From contig DPJP01000130.1 of assembly GCA_003542955.1 (NCBI GenBank), positions 1 to 8,439 of the forward strand: a stretch of DNA of 8,439 nt, in the 5' to 3' direction. Position 1 is the stretch's first letter, and each line of letters opens with the position of its first letter. Position numbers and translations under genes: made by a program. The notes beneath the pieces were generated by a model. The model made no database searches. It was not told the origin of the DNA and was given only the letters and a program-made list of their open reading frames with translations. The stretch is from Armatimonadota bacterium. GTDB taxonomy: Bacteria > Armatimonadota > Zipacnadia > Zipacnadales > UBA11051. Shown piece after piece: positions 1 to 7,046 of the stretch.

Positions 1-25
1 ACCAAACGCCCAGCCAGTCCTTCAT
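1..25 (-). CDS. possible 5' end of a gene leaving the window
   Basis: An ATG on the minus strand (bases 25-23) opens a frame reading M-K-D-W-L-G-V-W to the window edge. It lies 44 bp downstream of, and in the same direction as, the acetyltransferase gene, which is a normal spacing for a following gene. Only eight codons are visible and there is no clear Shine-Dalgarno sequence before the ATG, so no function can be given. It may equally be non-coding. Confidence 0.2.
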
Positions 26-69
26 GTTAGCGCGTATGGGGGGCGTGGGACGGGTGGCACCGCGCGGGG

Positions 70-888
70 TCACTGCGTTCCGGTGCCGTCCGTGCACCGG
101 TGGTACCACTCGCGGAAGTCCTCGGGGCACCAGGTGTCGACCTCGGCGCGCAGGATCGCCAGCGCGTTATCGACCATCTCCCGCGCGCGGATCGAGTAGC
201 ACACAGCCGCGCCGATCGTCACATCGGTGACCAACCCCAGCGCGGTGAGGCGCTCCTGCATCATCGGCCCCTGGTAGTCGGGCCAGACGCCCGGTGTGCA
301 CCATCCGCGCACCGCCGCTGCCGCCTCGGCCGCATCCGGGGCATGCGACAGCGCCTCCTCGACAAGCCTGCTCTGGATGTAGTGGCGCATCGTGTTGCAG
401 CTGAATGTGACTCCCAGGAAGCAGTCGAGCACGTTGAGCCTGTAGAACATGTCCCAGGGGCTGGAGTGGCCGAACGCGGCGGGGCCCCAGGGGCCGGGGC
501 GGCCGCCGGCGGTGGCGTGGCCGGAGATGATCTGCTCCGTGTGCGGGCCGAGGGCGGCGACGGAGTGGGTCGGGTGGTCGCTGCGGCGGACATCCGGCCG
601 CTGCCGGAACACCTCGGTGATCTTGCCGACGTCGGAGGGCGATGTGGCGATATCCCACGTCTCGAAGCGGCGCTCCTTGTCCCTCTGGCAGAGCGTCGGC
701 AGCACCACGGTGCCGCCGGGCGAGACGCTGCGGATGAGGGCCTCGATGATGGTGTCCGCGCCCTGCTCGACCCAGCCGAATGATGACAGCGAGCTGTGCG
801 CGAAGATGATCTCGCCGGGGCCTGCGCCCAGTGCTCGGAGGCCCTCGACAACCTCCTCAGATGTCACGACGTGCTTGCTCTCAGGCAT
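70..888 (-). CDS. AAC(3)-family N-acetyltransferase (aminoglycoside 3-N-acetyltransferase-like)
   Basis: This 272-residue protein is of the usual length for Pfam Antibiotic_NAT, whose members transfer an acetyl group from acetyl-CoA to an amine such as the 3-amino group of 2-deoxystreptamine aminoglycosides. Family landmarks are visible in order: a GEIIFAHSSLSSFGWV segment at residues 25-40, SPGGTVVLPTL near 56-66, and RSDHPTHSVAALGP at 102-115, which carries the conserved His pair. A GPWGPAAFGHSSPWDMFYR stretch follows near 132-150. I chose the ATG at 888 because a GGGGTGAT Shine-Dalgarno-like run lies 8-9 bases before it. A TTG at 897, three codons upstream, has GGAGG five bases away and is the alternative. 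There is no signal peptide, so the protein is cytoplasmic. Known relatives include true resistance enzymes and enzymes acting on other amines (YokD and FrbF types). In this chromosomal, element-free setting the natural substrate is unknown and resistance should not be assumed. Confidence 0.9.
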   Translation of the reverse strand: MPESKHVVTSEEVVEGLRALGAGPGEIIFAHSSLSSFGWVEQGADTIIEALIRSVSPGGTVVLPTLCQRDKERRFETWDIATSPSDVGKITEVFRQRPDVRRSDHPTHSVAALGPHTEQIISGHATAGGRPGPWGPAAFGHSSPWDMFYRLNVLDCFLGVTFSCNTMRHYIQSRLVEEALSHAPDAAEAAAAVRGWCTPGVWPDYQGPMMQERLTALGLVTDVTIGAAVCYSIRAREMVDNALAILRAEVDTWCPEDFREWYHRCTDGTGTQ

Positions 889-939
889 AGTCGGCAATCA
901 CCCCTCCGGGCGGATGGTTCGAGCGCGATGGGCGCGTGA

Positions 940-956
940 CCTGCGTGCAGCGCAGG
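940..956. promoter_or_regulatory. small inverted repeat in the divergent intergenic gap
   Basis: CCTGCG and CGCAGG are perfect 6-bp inverted arms around a 5-base centre, lying between the divergent acetyltransferase and glycosidase genes. The position would suit an operator or a leader hairpin. Six-base arms are common by chance in DNA this GC-rich, and I see no convincing -35/-10 pair beside it, so this is tentative. Confidence 0.18.
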
Positions 957-1044
957 CGCGGCGGGCCGGGTGGCGAAGGGTAGGCAGTCAGGGCGATCGT
1001 GTCCGGCGCCGGTGTGGAGTTCGCGGCGCCAAGGAGTCGAGGCT

Positions 1045-3327
1045 ATGCCGACAGGGAAGACGCCATCGCGCGGAGTGTCAGTCTCGATGGTACCGGTCGT
1101 GCTTGCACTCTGTGTGCGCTCGTGTGTCGGGGCGCATGCGCAGCCGGGTGCTCCCTCTGCTGCCGACGGATCGGGGTTGCTCGAGTTGCGCTCTCCCGGC
1201 TTCGACGAGGTCGATGCCGATGGCAAGCCGGTCGGCTGGCGGCTGAGTGCAGACTCCTCGGGCCGCATCAGCATCGGTGTAGACGGCTCCGTGTCGCACA
1301 GCGGCGGCCATTCATTGCGGATACAGGTGGCTCCGACCGATGACCCCGACGCAGGGGTAGTGCATGCGGGCTTCAGCCAGATGATCGATGTCGAGCCGCA
1401 CCGGCACTACCTGTTGGGATGCTGGATGAAGGGCGAGGGGGCCTTCGGCTGGCCGGGAGCGCGCATCTACTCGGAATTCGGCGGGAAGATGCAATCCGGG
1501 CCCGATCACACGGGAGATTACGACTGGAAGCCGGTGGATGTGTGCGTCTACTCCGGTGAGGCGGAGCGCATTCCCGTCTCCGGCTATGCCTATCTGCGCA
1601 GGGGCACGGTCTGGTTTGACGACTTCACGGTGAGCGAACTCGATGAGGCCGAGTTGGGTGACTGGACACCGAGGGACATGAGATCGCGGACGTTGTCGGC
1701 CTCGGAGATGGCGCGGGGCTATGCAGTCTTCACCGCGCCGACGGTGGAGCGCATCTACCACACACGGGAGCCGGGGACCTGGGAGATGACCGACACACTG
1801 CGCCTGCAGGCGGCACGCAACCAGAGGGCCTCCGCAAACCTGCTGATCCGCAACATCGGCAAGGCGACGACGGCCCGCATCACACCCGGTGAGCTTGTAT
1901 CGGGGAAACACCGTTTGCCCGCGGATCGAGTCCGCTGCCGCATCGTCGAGCCCTATCGGTATATGCTGGATGCCTACCGGTGGATATCGGTGCCGCTGTT
2001 TCTGCGCAACCGCGACGGCTTCGAGTTGCCGGCGGGGCATACCGTGCAAGTCTACACCACCATCAATGTGGCCGAGGACACCGCGCCGGGTGAGTACCGA
2101 GGGACGCTGCGCCTGGATGTCTCCGGCAGGCCGACGACCAACGTTACCGTGCGGCTTCGCGTGTCGTCGTTGACGCTGGAGCGCCCCGGCATCTGCTTCT
2201 TCCAGTACTATGCGTCCCCGTACGTGTTTGAGGCGTATCGTGGAGCCGATTACCAGCGCAAGTACTTCCGCAATATGGCCGAGCACGGCTTCACCGGCGT
2301 GACGCTCTACAACCACTCCGAGTTCCCCGACGGCGCCGGCGGCTGGCAGGTTGATGTGGACCGGCAGGCAGAGGGTAACCCCGCCAGCCTTGCCGACTCG
2401 ATGCGGGCAGCGACGGAGGCGGGCTTGCTTGGCCCCGATGCGCCGCTCGTGTATCTGAGTTGCTATCATGGCACGCAACACCCCGAACGTCGGCACAGCT
2501 TTGGAAGCTTCCTCGGTGGTGGCGCGTCGGTGCTGGCGCTGGAAGCAGAGCGGAGGACGCGCGGCTGGCCGGAGTTTCTGTACTACATCCTCGACGAGCC
2601 GGGGGATGAGGCACGCAACAGGGAGGTCCGCGCCATCTATGACCGCGTGTACAAGGGCCTGAAGGTCCGCACGACGACGGCCATCGGGCGGTTGGGTATC
2701 GAGCGGGTCGGCGACGTGTATGATGTCTGGATTGCATCATGGTCGCAGATGGGGGACGACCTGGCGGAAGAGGCCGCGCGGCGCGGCAAGCAGTCGTGGA
2801 CATACGAGTGCTGGGGGATGGGGCAGCTCCCGGAGATGGCGCGTTTCTTCGCGGGCTACTGGAGCCACCGATGCGGCGTGAGTGGCAACGCCGACTGGGT
2901 ATACATCAGTAACGCGCGCAGGGGCAAGGAGACGGTGTACCCACGTCTGTCGAGCGATGGGGAGTACCTGCACACGGACAACTGGCAGTTCGGGTACGTG
3001 CTCCCGGCCCCGAGCGGCCCGATTGACACAATCGGGCTGGAACTGCGGCGGGAGGGGATCGACGACTTCCGGTACGCCGAGCTGCTTGACGAGTTCATCG
3101 CCCAGCACTCGGGGGCTGGTGACGCGCGGACGGTTGGGGCGCTTCGGAAGGCTTACGCGGTGCGTCAACAACTCCATGAGCGCTTCGATCCGAGCGCGTT
3201 TTCCGACATGTCGAGTGGGTACATCTGGGTGCATGGTTACCGCCCGCAACCGGAGCTGGGGCTGCAGACCTATGACCGTCTGCGGGAGGAAATCGTCAAC
3301 GCATGCGAGGGGCTGGCACTGAAATAG
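1045..3327 (+). CDS. secreted DUF4091 / GH123-like glycoside hydrolase
   Basis: A 760-residue exported enzyme. The chosen ATG has AAGGAG at 1031-1036, eight bases upstream. The in-frame ATG at 970 would add 25 residues and bury the signal peptide, so I rejected it. Residues 1-32 form a signal peptide ending A-H-A, with likely cleavage before Gln33. Residues about 45-205 look like a jelly-roll carbohydrate-binding module of the CBM4/9 kind, ending in the typical VWFDDFTVSE strand. Residues about 225-385 resemble the beta-sandwich that precedes the catalytic part in GH123/DUF4091 proteins. The catalytic barrel follows, with ILDEP at 515-519. The adjacent Asp517-Glu518 pair matches the neighbouring Asp-Glu used by GH123 beta-N-acetylgalactosaminidases for substrate-assisted hydrolysis. 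The C-terminal segment GPIDTIGLELRREGIDDFRY (658-677) is the hallmark DUF4091 ending. The substrate is probably an N-acetylhexosamine glycan, but this is inferred from the family and not visible in the sequence. Confidence 0.85.
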   Translation: MPTGKTPSRGVSVSMVPVVLALCVRSCVGAHAQPGAPSAADGSGLLELRSPGFDEVDADGKPVGWRLSADSSGRISIGVDGSVSHSGGHSLRIQVAPTDDPDAGVVHAGFSQMIDVEPHRHYLLGCWMKGEGAFGWPGARIYSEFGGKMQSGPDHTGDYDWKPVDVCVYSGEAERIPVSGYAYLRRGTVWFDDFTVSELDEAELGDWTPRDMRSRTLSASEMARGYAVFTAPTVERIYHTREPGTWEMTDTLRLQAARNQRASANLLIRNIGKATTARITPGELVSGKHRLPADRVRCRIVEPYRYMLDAYRWISVPLFLRNRDGFELPAGHTVQVYTTINVAEDTAPGEYRGTLRLDVSGRPTTNVTVRLRVSSLTLERPGICFFQYYASPYVFEAYRGADYQRKYFRNMAEHGFTGVTLYNHSEFPDGAGGWQVDVDRQAEGNPASLADSMRAATEAGLLGPDAPLVYLSCYHGTQHPERRHSFGSFLGGGASVLALEAERRTRGWPEFLYYILDEPGDEARNREVRAIYDRVYKGLKVRTTTAIGRLGIERVGDVYDVWIASWSQMGDDLAEEAARRGKQSWTYECWGMGQLPEMARFFAGYWSHRCGVSGNADWVYISNARRGKETVYPRLSSDGEYLHTDNWQFGYVLPAPSGPIDTIGLELRREGIDDFRYAELLDEFIAQHSGAGDARTVGALRKAYAVRQQLHERFDPSAFSDMSSGYIWVHGYRPQPELGLQTYDRLREEIVNACEGLALK

Positions 3328-3365
3328 CAGCATCCTGCGCGTGGGGCGTGGAGGCGTGGACGATA

Positions 3366-3394
3366 TTGCGCTCCAGGGTCGTACAAGGTATGCT
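3366..3394 (+). promoter_or_regulatory. candidate sigma70-type promoter before the CpaE-like gene
   Basis: TTGCGC at 3366-3371 and TATGCT at 3389-3394 are separated by exactly 17 bases, with about half to two thirds agreement to each consensus box. Transcription would begin near 3401 and leave a leader of about 80 bases containing two GC-rich inverted repeats. If translation instead began at the ATG at 3397, which has a weak AAGG eight bases before it, this call would be wrong. Confidence 0.35.
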
Positions 3395-3406
3395 ATATGC
3401 GGGTTC

Positions 3407-3455
3407 CCGGGGCCGCGCAGGAGGCGGGCCCCGGAGACCGTCGCCGATGTCGGCG
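3407..3455 (+). other. GC-rich hairpins in the leader of the CpaE-like gene
   Basis: CCGGGGCC at 3407-3414 pairs with GGCCCCGG at 3427-3434 (8 bp, 12-base loop). A second, tight inverted repeat CGCCGA/TCGGCG follows at 3442-3455. No T-run follows either one, so they are not standard intrinsic terminators. They could fold in the 5' leader or simply reflect base composition. Confidence 0.3.
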
Positions 3456-3483
3456 GCGGGTGCGGGCTACTGCAGCGGGGTGC

Positions 3484-4671
3484 ATGCAGAGAGTGGAGAC
3501 CACTACACAGAAGCTCCTGATCATCGACGCCGACGGGAATGACTTCGCGTTGCTGCGGAACCAGTTCGGGGCGACGGGCGCGAGTGACTTCGAGTTCGCG
3601 CACTCGAACATGCTCAGCCATGCCCTGCAACTGCTGGACTACGAGAGCTTTGCGGCCATTGTGCTTGACCTCGAGTTGCCCGACAGCGTGGGGCTCGATA
3701 CGCTGCTGCAGACGCTGGGCCGCGCGCCGGACATCCCCATCATCATCCGCACCCGGGCCAACGATGACAGCCTGGCGCTGATGGCCGTGCAGCAGGGCGC
3801 GCAGGACTACCTGGTCAAGGGCTCGGCCGATGACGAACGGCTGGTGCGTGCGGTCAGGTATGCGATCGAGCGCACGCGCGTGGCTGCGGAGCGAGCCGCC
3901 GCGGCCTGCAAGAAGGACGGCGGCCGGGTGATCTCATTCATCGGTGGCAAGGGCGGCACCGGCGCGACGACGGTGTCCTCGAATATCGCCGCGGCGCTGG
4001 CGTCCTTCGAGCGAAGCGTTGCCCTTGTCGAACTGCGCACGGACTTCGGGACCCTGGCGCTGCAGTTGCGCCGCGAGCCGACCGAGACAATCGCGGACCT
4101 GCTGCGCACGCCCGCGGACAACCTCGACCGCCTGACGATCGATCAGCACCTGTTCGCCCTCCCATACGGCCCGCGCGTGCTCTTCTCGCCCCAACGGTTC
4201 GAGGAGTTCCCCGAGGTCGAGGCGGACCATGCGAGCACGATCATCGATCATCTCGAGGACACGTTCGATTTCGTGATCATCGACCTGCCTTCGAGCACCA
4301 ACACGCTCAACCAGCTTGCCCTGCGGCGCTCGGACTACTGCTGCGTGACGACGCAGCCGATGTTGTGCTCGGTGCGGGCGGCGCGGGCGCGCATCCAGCA
4401 ACTGCTCGCGTGGGACATCGGCCGCTCGCGCGTCGGCGCGGTGGTGGTGACGATGGCGCCCACCGGCACGGCGCTTCAGCTCCCGGGGGTGCAGGGACAG
4501 CTCGATTGCGATATCATCGGCGTGATGCCGCCGGCTCCGGACGCCTGCATCGCGGCCATGGACACCGGGCAGCCGTTGGTACTCCATCAGCCCGAGCAGA
4601 TCGCCTCAGTCACGCTCACCGAGATGGCCCAGCGGCTGGCGATGGACGACATCGAGCCGATGCGGCTGTAG
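3484..4671 (+). CDS. CpaE-like response-regulator receiver fused to a MinD/ParA-type ATPase
   Basis: A 395-residue two-domain cytoplasmic protein. Residues 9-130 form a receiver domain with every phosphorylation residue present: acidic Asp15 and Asp17, acceptor Asp62 in IVLDLELPDSVGL, Thr90, and Lys112 in DYLVKG. An Ala/Arg-rich linker leads to an ATPase of the SIMIBI MinD/ParA class with Walker A GGKGGTGATT at 154-163 and Walker B VIIDLPSS with Asp267. The end (MPPAPDACIAAMDTGQPL and onward) matches CpaE/TadZ proteins, which place Flp/Tad pilus machinery at the pole. The A' segment reads LVELRTDFG where family members usually have L-V-D-x-D, so the usual first Asp is Glu183. I chose the ATG at 3484 because the 29 residues preceding it from the ATG at 3397 are an Arg/Ala-rich run outside the receiver fold. 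The Shine-Dalgarno sequence is weak for either start. No other pilus genes are in the window, so the pilus role is only inferred. Confidence 0.85.
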   Translation: MQRVETTTQKLLIIDADGNDFALLRNQFGATGASDFEFAHSNMLSHALQLLDYESFAAIVLDLELPDSVGLDTLLQTLGRAPDIPIIIRTRANDDSLALMAVQQGAQDYLVKGSADDERLVRAVRYAIERTRVAAERAAAACKKDGGRVISFIGGKGGTGATTVSSNIAAALASFERSVALVELRTDFGTLALQLRREPTETIADLLRTPADNLDRLTIDQHLFALPYGPRVLFSPQRFEEFPEVEADHASTIIDHLEDTFDFVIIDLPSSTNTLNQLALRRSDYCCVTTQPMLCSVRAARARIQQLLAWDIGRSRVGAVVVTMAPTGTALQLPGVQGQLDCDIIGVMPPAPDACIAAMDTGQPLVLHQPEQIASVTLTEMAQRLAMDDIEPMRL

Positions 4672-4706
4672 AGAGCTGGTGCACGTTGCCCGCAATCGCG
4701 TTCCCC

Positions 4707-4713
4707 GGAAGGG
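4707..4713 (+). promoter_or_regulatory. Shine-Dalgarno that selects the TTG start of the tRNA thiolase gene
   Basis: GGAAGGG sits nine bases before the TTG at 4723. It directly abuts the TTG at 4714 and is 21 bases from the first ATG (4735). Spacing therefore favours a TTG start at 4723. The ATG at 4735 remains possible if a different ribosome contact is used. Confidence 0.5.
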
Positions 4714-4722
4714 TTGCCCCCT

Positions 4723-5631
4723 TTGAGCCCCGATATGCTCCTGCACAGCGGTAGTTGCGCCGTCTGCAAGACAGAGGGCGAACTCATCGAGATCAGCCAG
4801 TTCGGGAAGGCATTGTGCCCGTCATGCTTCCCCGCGTTCATCCAGCGGCACGTGCGCAGCCTCATGCGCCGGCGGCAGATGCACCGCAAGGGCGACACCG
4901 TCGCGGTTGCGCTGTCCGGCGGCAAGGACAGCGCGGTGCTCGCTCATGTGCTCAAAGAGATCAGTTGGAACATGCGGATCGAGCTCGTCGGCCTGCATAT
5001 CGACATGGGCCTGGGGGCGTACTCGGAGCTGAGCGAGCGGGTGGTTCGGGAGCTGTGCGAGAAGCTGCGGATCAAGCTGGAGATCACGCGGGTATCTGAT
5101 TTCGGCGTCAGCATCCAGCCGGTGGGGCAGTTCCGGCAGTGCAACGTTTGCGGCGCGGTGCGGCGGGCGCTGATGAACCGGACGACCCGCAATCTCGGGT
5201 TGCAGGTGCTGGCGACCGGGCATACGCTCGACGATATCCTCCAGTTCATGCTCAAGGCGGTGCTGTCCGGCCACCTGGATGCTCCGCGACCGGTCCTGCC
5301 GCCCTCGGAGCACCGCCCGCGCAAGATCAAGCCGCTCTACTTCACCCCGGAGGCGGCAACCAGCGTGTACGCCGATCTGCTGGAGCTGCCCTATACGGAG
5401 GAGCAGTGCCCGCTGTTCGACCCCGCCGGGCGACGCTTCAATGAGATATTCGACCTGCTCGAGCAGAAGGCGCCGATGGGGACGATCCAGTATGCCCACA
5501 CGATGCTGCGGGCGATGAAGCGCGTCGGCAAGGATGAACTCAAGCGCATCTGCCCGATGTGCGGGGAGCCGACGAATACGGAGCTGTGCCCGATCTGCCG
5601 ACTGCGCAGGCAGCAGTTGGGGGAAGATTGA
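4723..5631 (+). CDS. ttuA: TtuA-like tRNA 2-thiolation enzyme (TIGR00269/TtcA superfamily)
   Basis: A 302-residue protein with the full architecture of TtuA/CTU1-class enzymes, which adenylate a tRNA base and replace its oxygen with sulfur. TtuA makes 2-thio-5-methyluridine at position 54; the NcsA/CTU1 branch acts on wobble uridine 34. N-terminal zinc ligands are C12-x2-C15 and C32-x2-C35. The ATP-binding PP-loop is SGGKDS at 65-70. C140-x2-C143 and C229 correspond to the three cysteines holding a [4Fe-4S] cluster, and TGHTLDD at 165-171 is the conserved downstream motif. The C-terminal zinc knuckle is C277-x2-C280 and C289-x2-C292. The sulfur donor in this family is normally a ubiquitin-like TtuB carrier, which is not in the window. 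The gene starts 51 bp after the CpaE-like gene and may share its transcript. Its last two codons and stop lie inside the first palindromic repeat. The TtuA versus NcsA assignment is not certain. Confidence 0.88.
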   Translation: MSPDMLLHSGSCAVCKTEGELIEISQFGKALCPSCFPAFIQRHVRSLMRRRQMHRKGDTVAVALSGGKDSAVLAHVLKEISWNMRIELVGLHIDMGLGAYSELSERVVRELCEKLRIKLEITRVSDFGVSIQPVGQFRQCNVCGAVRRALMNRTTRNLGLQVLATGHTLDDILQFMLKAVLSGHLDAPRPVLPPSEHRPRKIKPLYFTPEAATSVYADLLELPYTEEQCPLFDPAGRRFNEIFDLLEQKAPMGTIQYAHTMLRAMKRVGKDELKRICPMCGEPTNTELCPICRLRRQQLGED

Positions 5632-5664
5632 ACACCTGGTGTCAGGCACTGGTTGTTCAATCTT
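5624..5664 (+). repeat. 41-nt palindromic repeat, copy 1 (overlaps ttuA stop)
   Basis: The outer 11-base arms AAGATTGAACA and TGTTCAATCTT are perfect inverted repeats. They enclose an imperfect inner stem around the core GGTGTCAGGCAC. Bases 5624-5631 supply the last two sense codons (GAA lacks only its first base) and the TGA of ttuA. Relative to copies 2 and 3 it differs only at inner-stem positions. The AT-rich stem base and lack of a T-run argue against an ordinary terminator. Confidence 0.9.
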
Positions 5665-5744
5665 CTGATTGAAGAGCAAAGTTGGACGTCCGCCCCCGGC
5701 ATATATCACCGATCCAGTATCGTTCAGAGAGCCCATAAAGGCGT

Positions 5745-5785
5745 AAGATTGAACATCTGGTGTCAGGCACCGCTTGTTCAATCTT
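5745..5785 (+). repeat. 41-nt palindromic repeat, copy 2
   Basis: Same orientation and length as copy 1, 80 bp after it. The outer arms are identical. Inner differences include T at position 12 and C at position 29, the latter breaking one inner pair. Similarity to copy 3 extends about ten bases on both sides, in ATAAAGGCGT on the left and GGCCCGCAGG on the right, so the repeat unit is nearer 60 bp. Confidence 0.9.
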
Positions 5786-5909
5786 GGCCCGCAGGCAGAC
5801 GGAGTGCGCTGCTGACTGAGCAGAACTGGACGCCCGGCGCAGGCCGGTCGTTCTCGCACGGAACCCTATGTCCGGTCAGTTGTTTCTATGGACTGGGAAG
5901 GATGCTCCG

Positions 5910-7046
5910 ATGCAACCGGGACAGCTGAGGGCAGTGCGGGCGTGGAGTCTGAGGCTGCCGACATGGCTGCGTAGTCCATGGCGGGTAGGGTGTGCCGCGT
6001 GCATCGTTCTCTTCCTGCTGCTGGTCTGGCGCGTCGTTGCGCTCTCCATGCCGCCACGGACCCCGTTGGCGGCGGGGATGATCGATGCCGTCGTCATCGC
6101 CCAAATGGACGCGGAGGCGCAGTCCGGGGGCCTCTTCGTCATTGACCTGGCGACTCGCGAGGCGACGGAGTTGGCCGCGGATGTGGGTATGGTCGACCCC
6201 AAAGGCAACTGGGCGTGCCGATCGCAGCGAGTGGGCAAGCCCGAGCGCCGCGGCACGCGGCGTGATCCCGAGCAGGAATGGCGGGGGCTGTGGTTCGTGG
6301 TGATCACGCCCGACGGCCCCGTATACCACTCGGCGGAGAAGTCGCCGGAGCTGATCCATGCGACGCTCCGCCTCGACGGCGGGCACGTTCACCCCGATGG
6401 TCTCATCGGCTCCACGAACGACAAGCACGTGCTGATCACCATCGATGCCCAGAGCCGGCACAGGACAGAGCATCCGGCAATACGCCCTCAGCGCGGATGG
6501 TGCTTCGCCGAGGAGCCGAATGCCATCCTGGCCGAAGTCGGATCAGGTATTCAGCGCATGGGTGGTGCTGCAGGCGCGAGCGAGATTGCGGGACCTGGCA
6601 AGGCTCCAGCCTGTGGCCCCCACGGCGAGGTTGCCTGGCTTGTGGGCAGCCTTGCGCAGCCGGGTTACTCCAGATCGGGTCGCATCGGCGTTCGGCTGCC
6701 TGACGGCGCCCAGACTGAGTTCCGCGGTCCAGGCGCGGAGATCGCAAGTCTGCGCTGGGCTCCCGATGGACAGTACCTGCTCTACACGTATGCCCTCGGA
6801 CCGTTGGGCCTGAAGACCCGCCTGTGCAAGGACCAATCGTGGGGGCTGGGGGCGCTGGATACGAGGACAGGCAAGCACTATCGCGTCTTGCCCGGCGACT
6901 ACTCCGGGCTCGAGGTCAGTTCCATCTCCCGCGGCTCCCAGGCGCTCCAGTGCACCAAGCGCCTCCACCCCGCCCTGCTGGAGCAACTCACCGATCCCGA
7001 TATCGAGCAGAGGATACAGGACGGAATCCCGAAGAGCGCTCGGTGA
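5910..7046 (+). CDS. membrane-anchored beta-propeller-like protein of unknown function
   Basis: A 378-residue protein I cannot assign to a named family. The ATG at 5910 has GGGAAGGA at 5895-5902, seven bases upstream, so I preferred it to the in-frame ATG at 5868. A basic N-terminus (Arg7, Arg10, Arg15, Arg21, Arg25) precedes one hydrophobic helix at about residues 26-45. This predicts an inner-membrane anchor with the rest outside the cytoplasm. The body has repeated beta-strand units of the WD40-like/TolB (PD40) kind, notably RWAPDGQYLLYTY from residue 282, LFVIDLATREATEL near 75-88, and a similar LGALDTRTGKHYRVL unit further on. No catalytic motif is evident. The gene lies between palindrome copies 1/2 and copy 3 and has no functional link to either neighbour that I can see. 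The ORF is convincing; the fold assignment is moderate. Confidence 0.78.
   Translation: MQPGQLRAVRAWSLRLPTWLRSPWRVGCAACIVLFLLLVWRVVALSMPPRTPLAAGMIDAVVIAQMDAEAQSGGLFVIDLATREATELAADVGMVDPKGNWACRSQRVGKPERRGTRRDPEQEWRGLWFVVITPDGPVYHSAEKSPELIHATLRLDGGHVHPDGLIGSTNDKHVLITIDAQSRHRTEHPAIRPQRGWCFAEEPNAILAEVGSGIQRMGGAAGASEIAGPGKAPACGPHGEVAWLVGSLAQPGYSRSGRIGVRLPDGAQTEFRGPGAEIASLRWAPDGQYLLYTYALGPLGLKTRLCKDQSWGLGALDTRTGKHYRVLPGDYSGLEVSSISRGSQALQCTKRLHPALLEQLTDPDIEQRIQDGIPKSAR

Noticed and set aside
1005..1030. Hairpin from two GGCGCC blocks just before the glycosidase Shine-Dalgarno
   Set aside because: GGCGCC is self-complementary and common in GC-rich DNA. A 6-bp stem with a 14-base loop is weak evidence for regulation.
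1312..2496. 394-codon open frame on the minus strand
   Set aside because: It lies antisense to the glycosidase gene and is Arg/His/Pro-rich, as expected for a shadow frame in GC-rich DNA. It has no recognisable motif, whereas the plus strand has clear domains.
5624..5664. Rho-independent terminator for ttuA
   Set aside because: The stem starts inside the stop codon, has an AT-rich base and is not followed by a T-run. Identical elements also occur upstream of genes.
5665..5838. Weak similarity between 5665-5700 and 5812-5838 (shared CTGA, TGGACG and CCCGGC blocks)
   Set aside because: Several gaps are required to align them, and the matching blocks are short enough to occur by chance. It may be a decayed duplication but cannot be supported.
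4822..5859. 345-codon open frame on the minus strand over ttuA
   Set aside because: It is antisense to a gene with an intact PP-loop and cysteine motifs, and its composition is that of a shadow frame. Its N-terminal part runs through the palindromic repeats.
5653..5928. 91-codon plus-strand frame starting inside palindrome copy 1
   Set aside because: Much of it is translated repeat, it lacks a Shine-Dalgarno sequence, and it overlaps the better-supported start at 5910.
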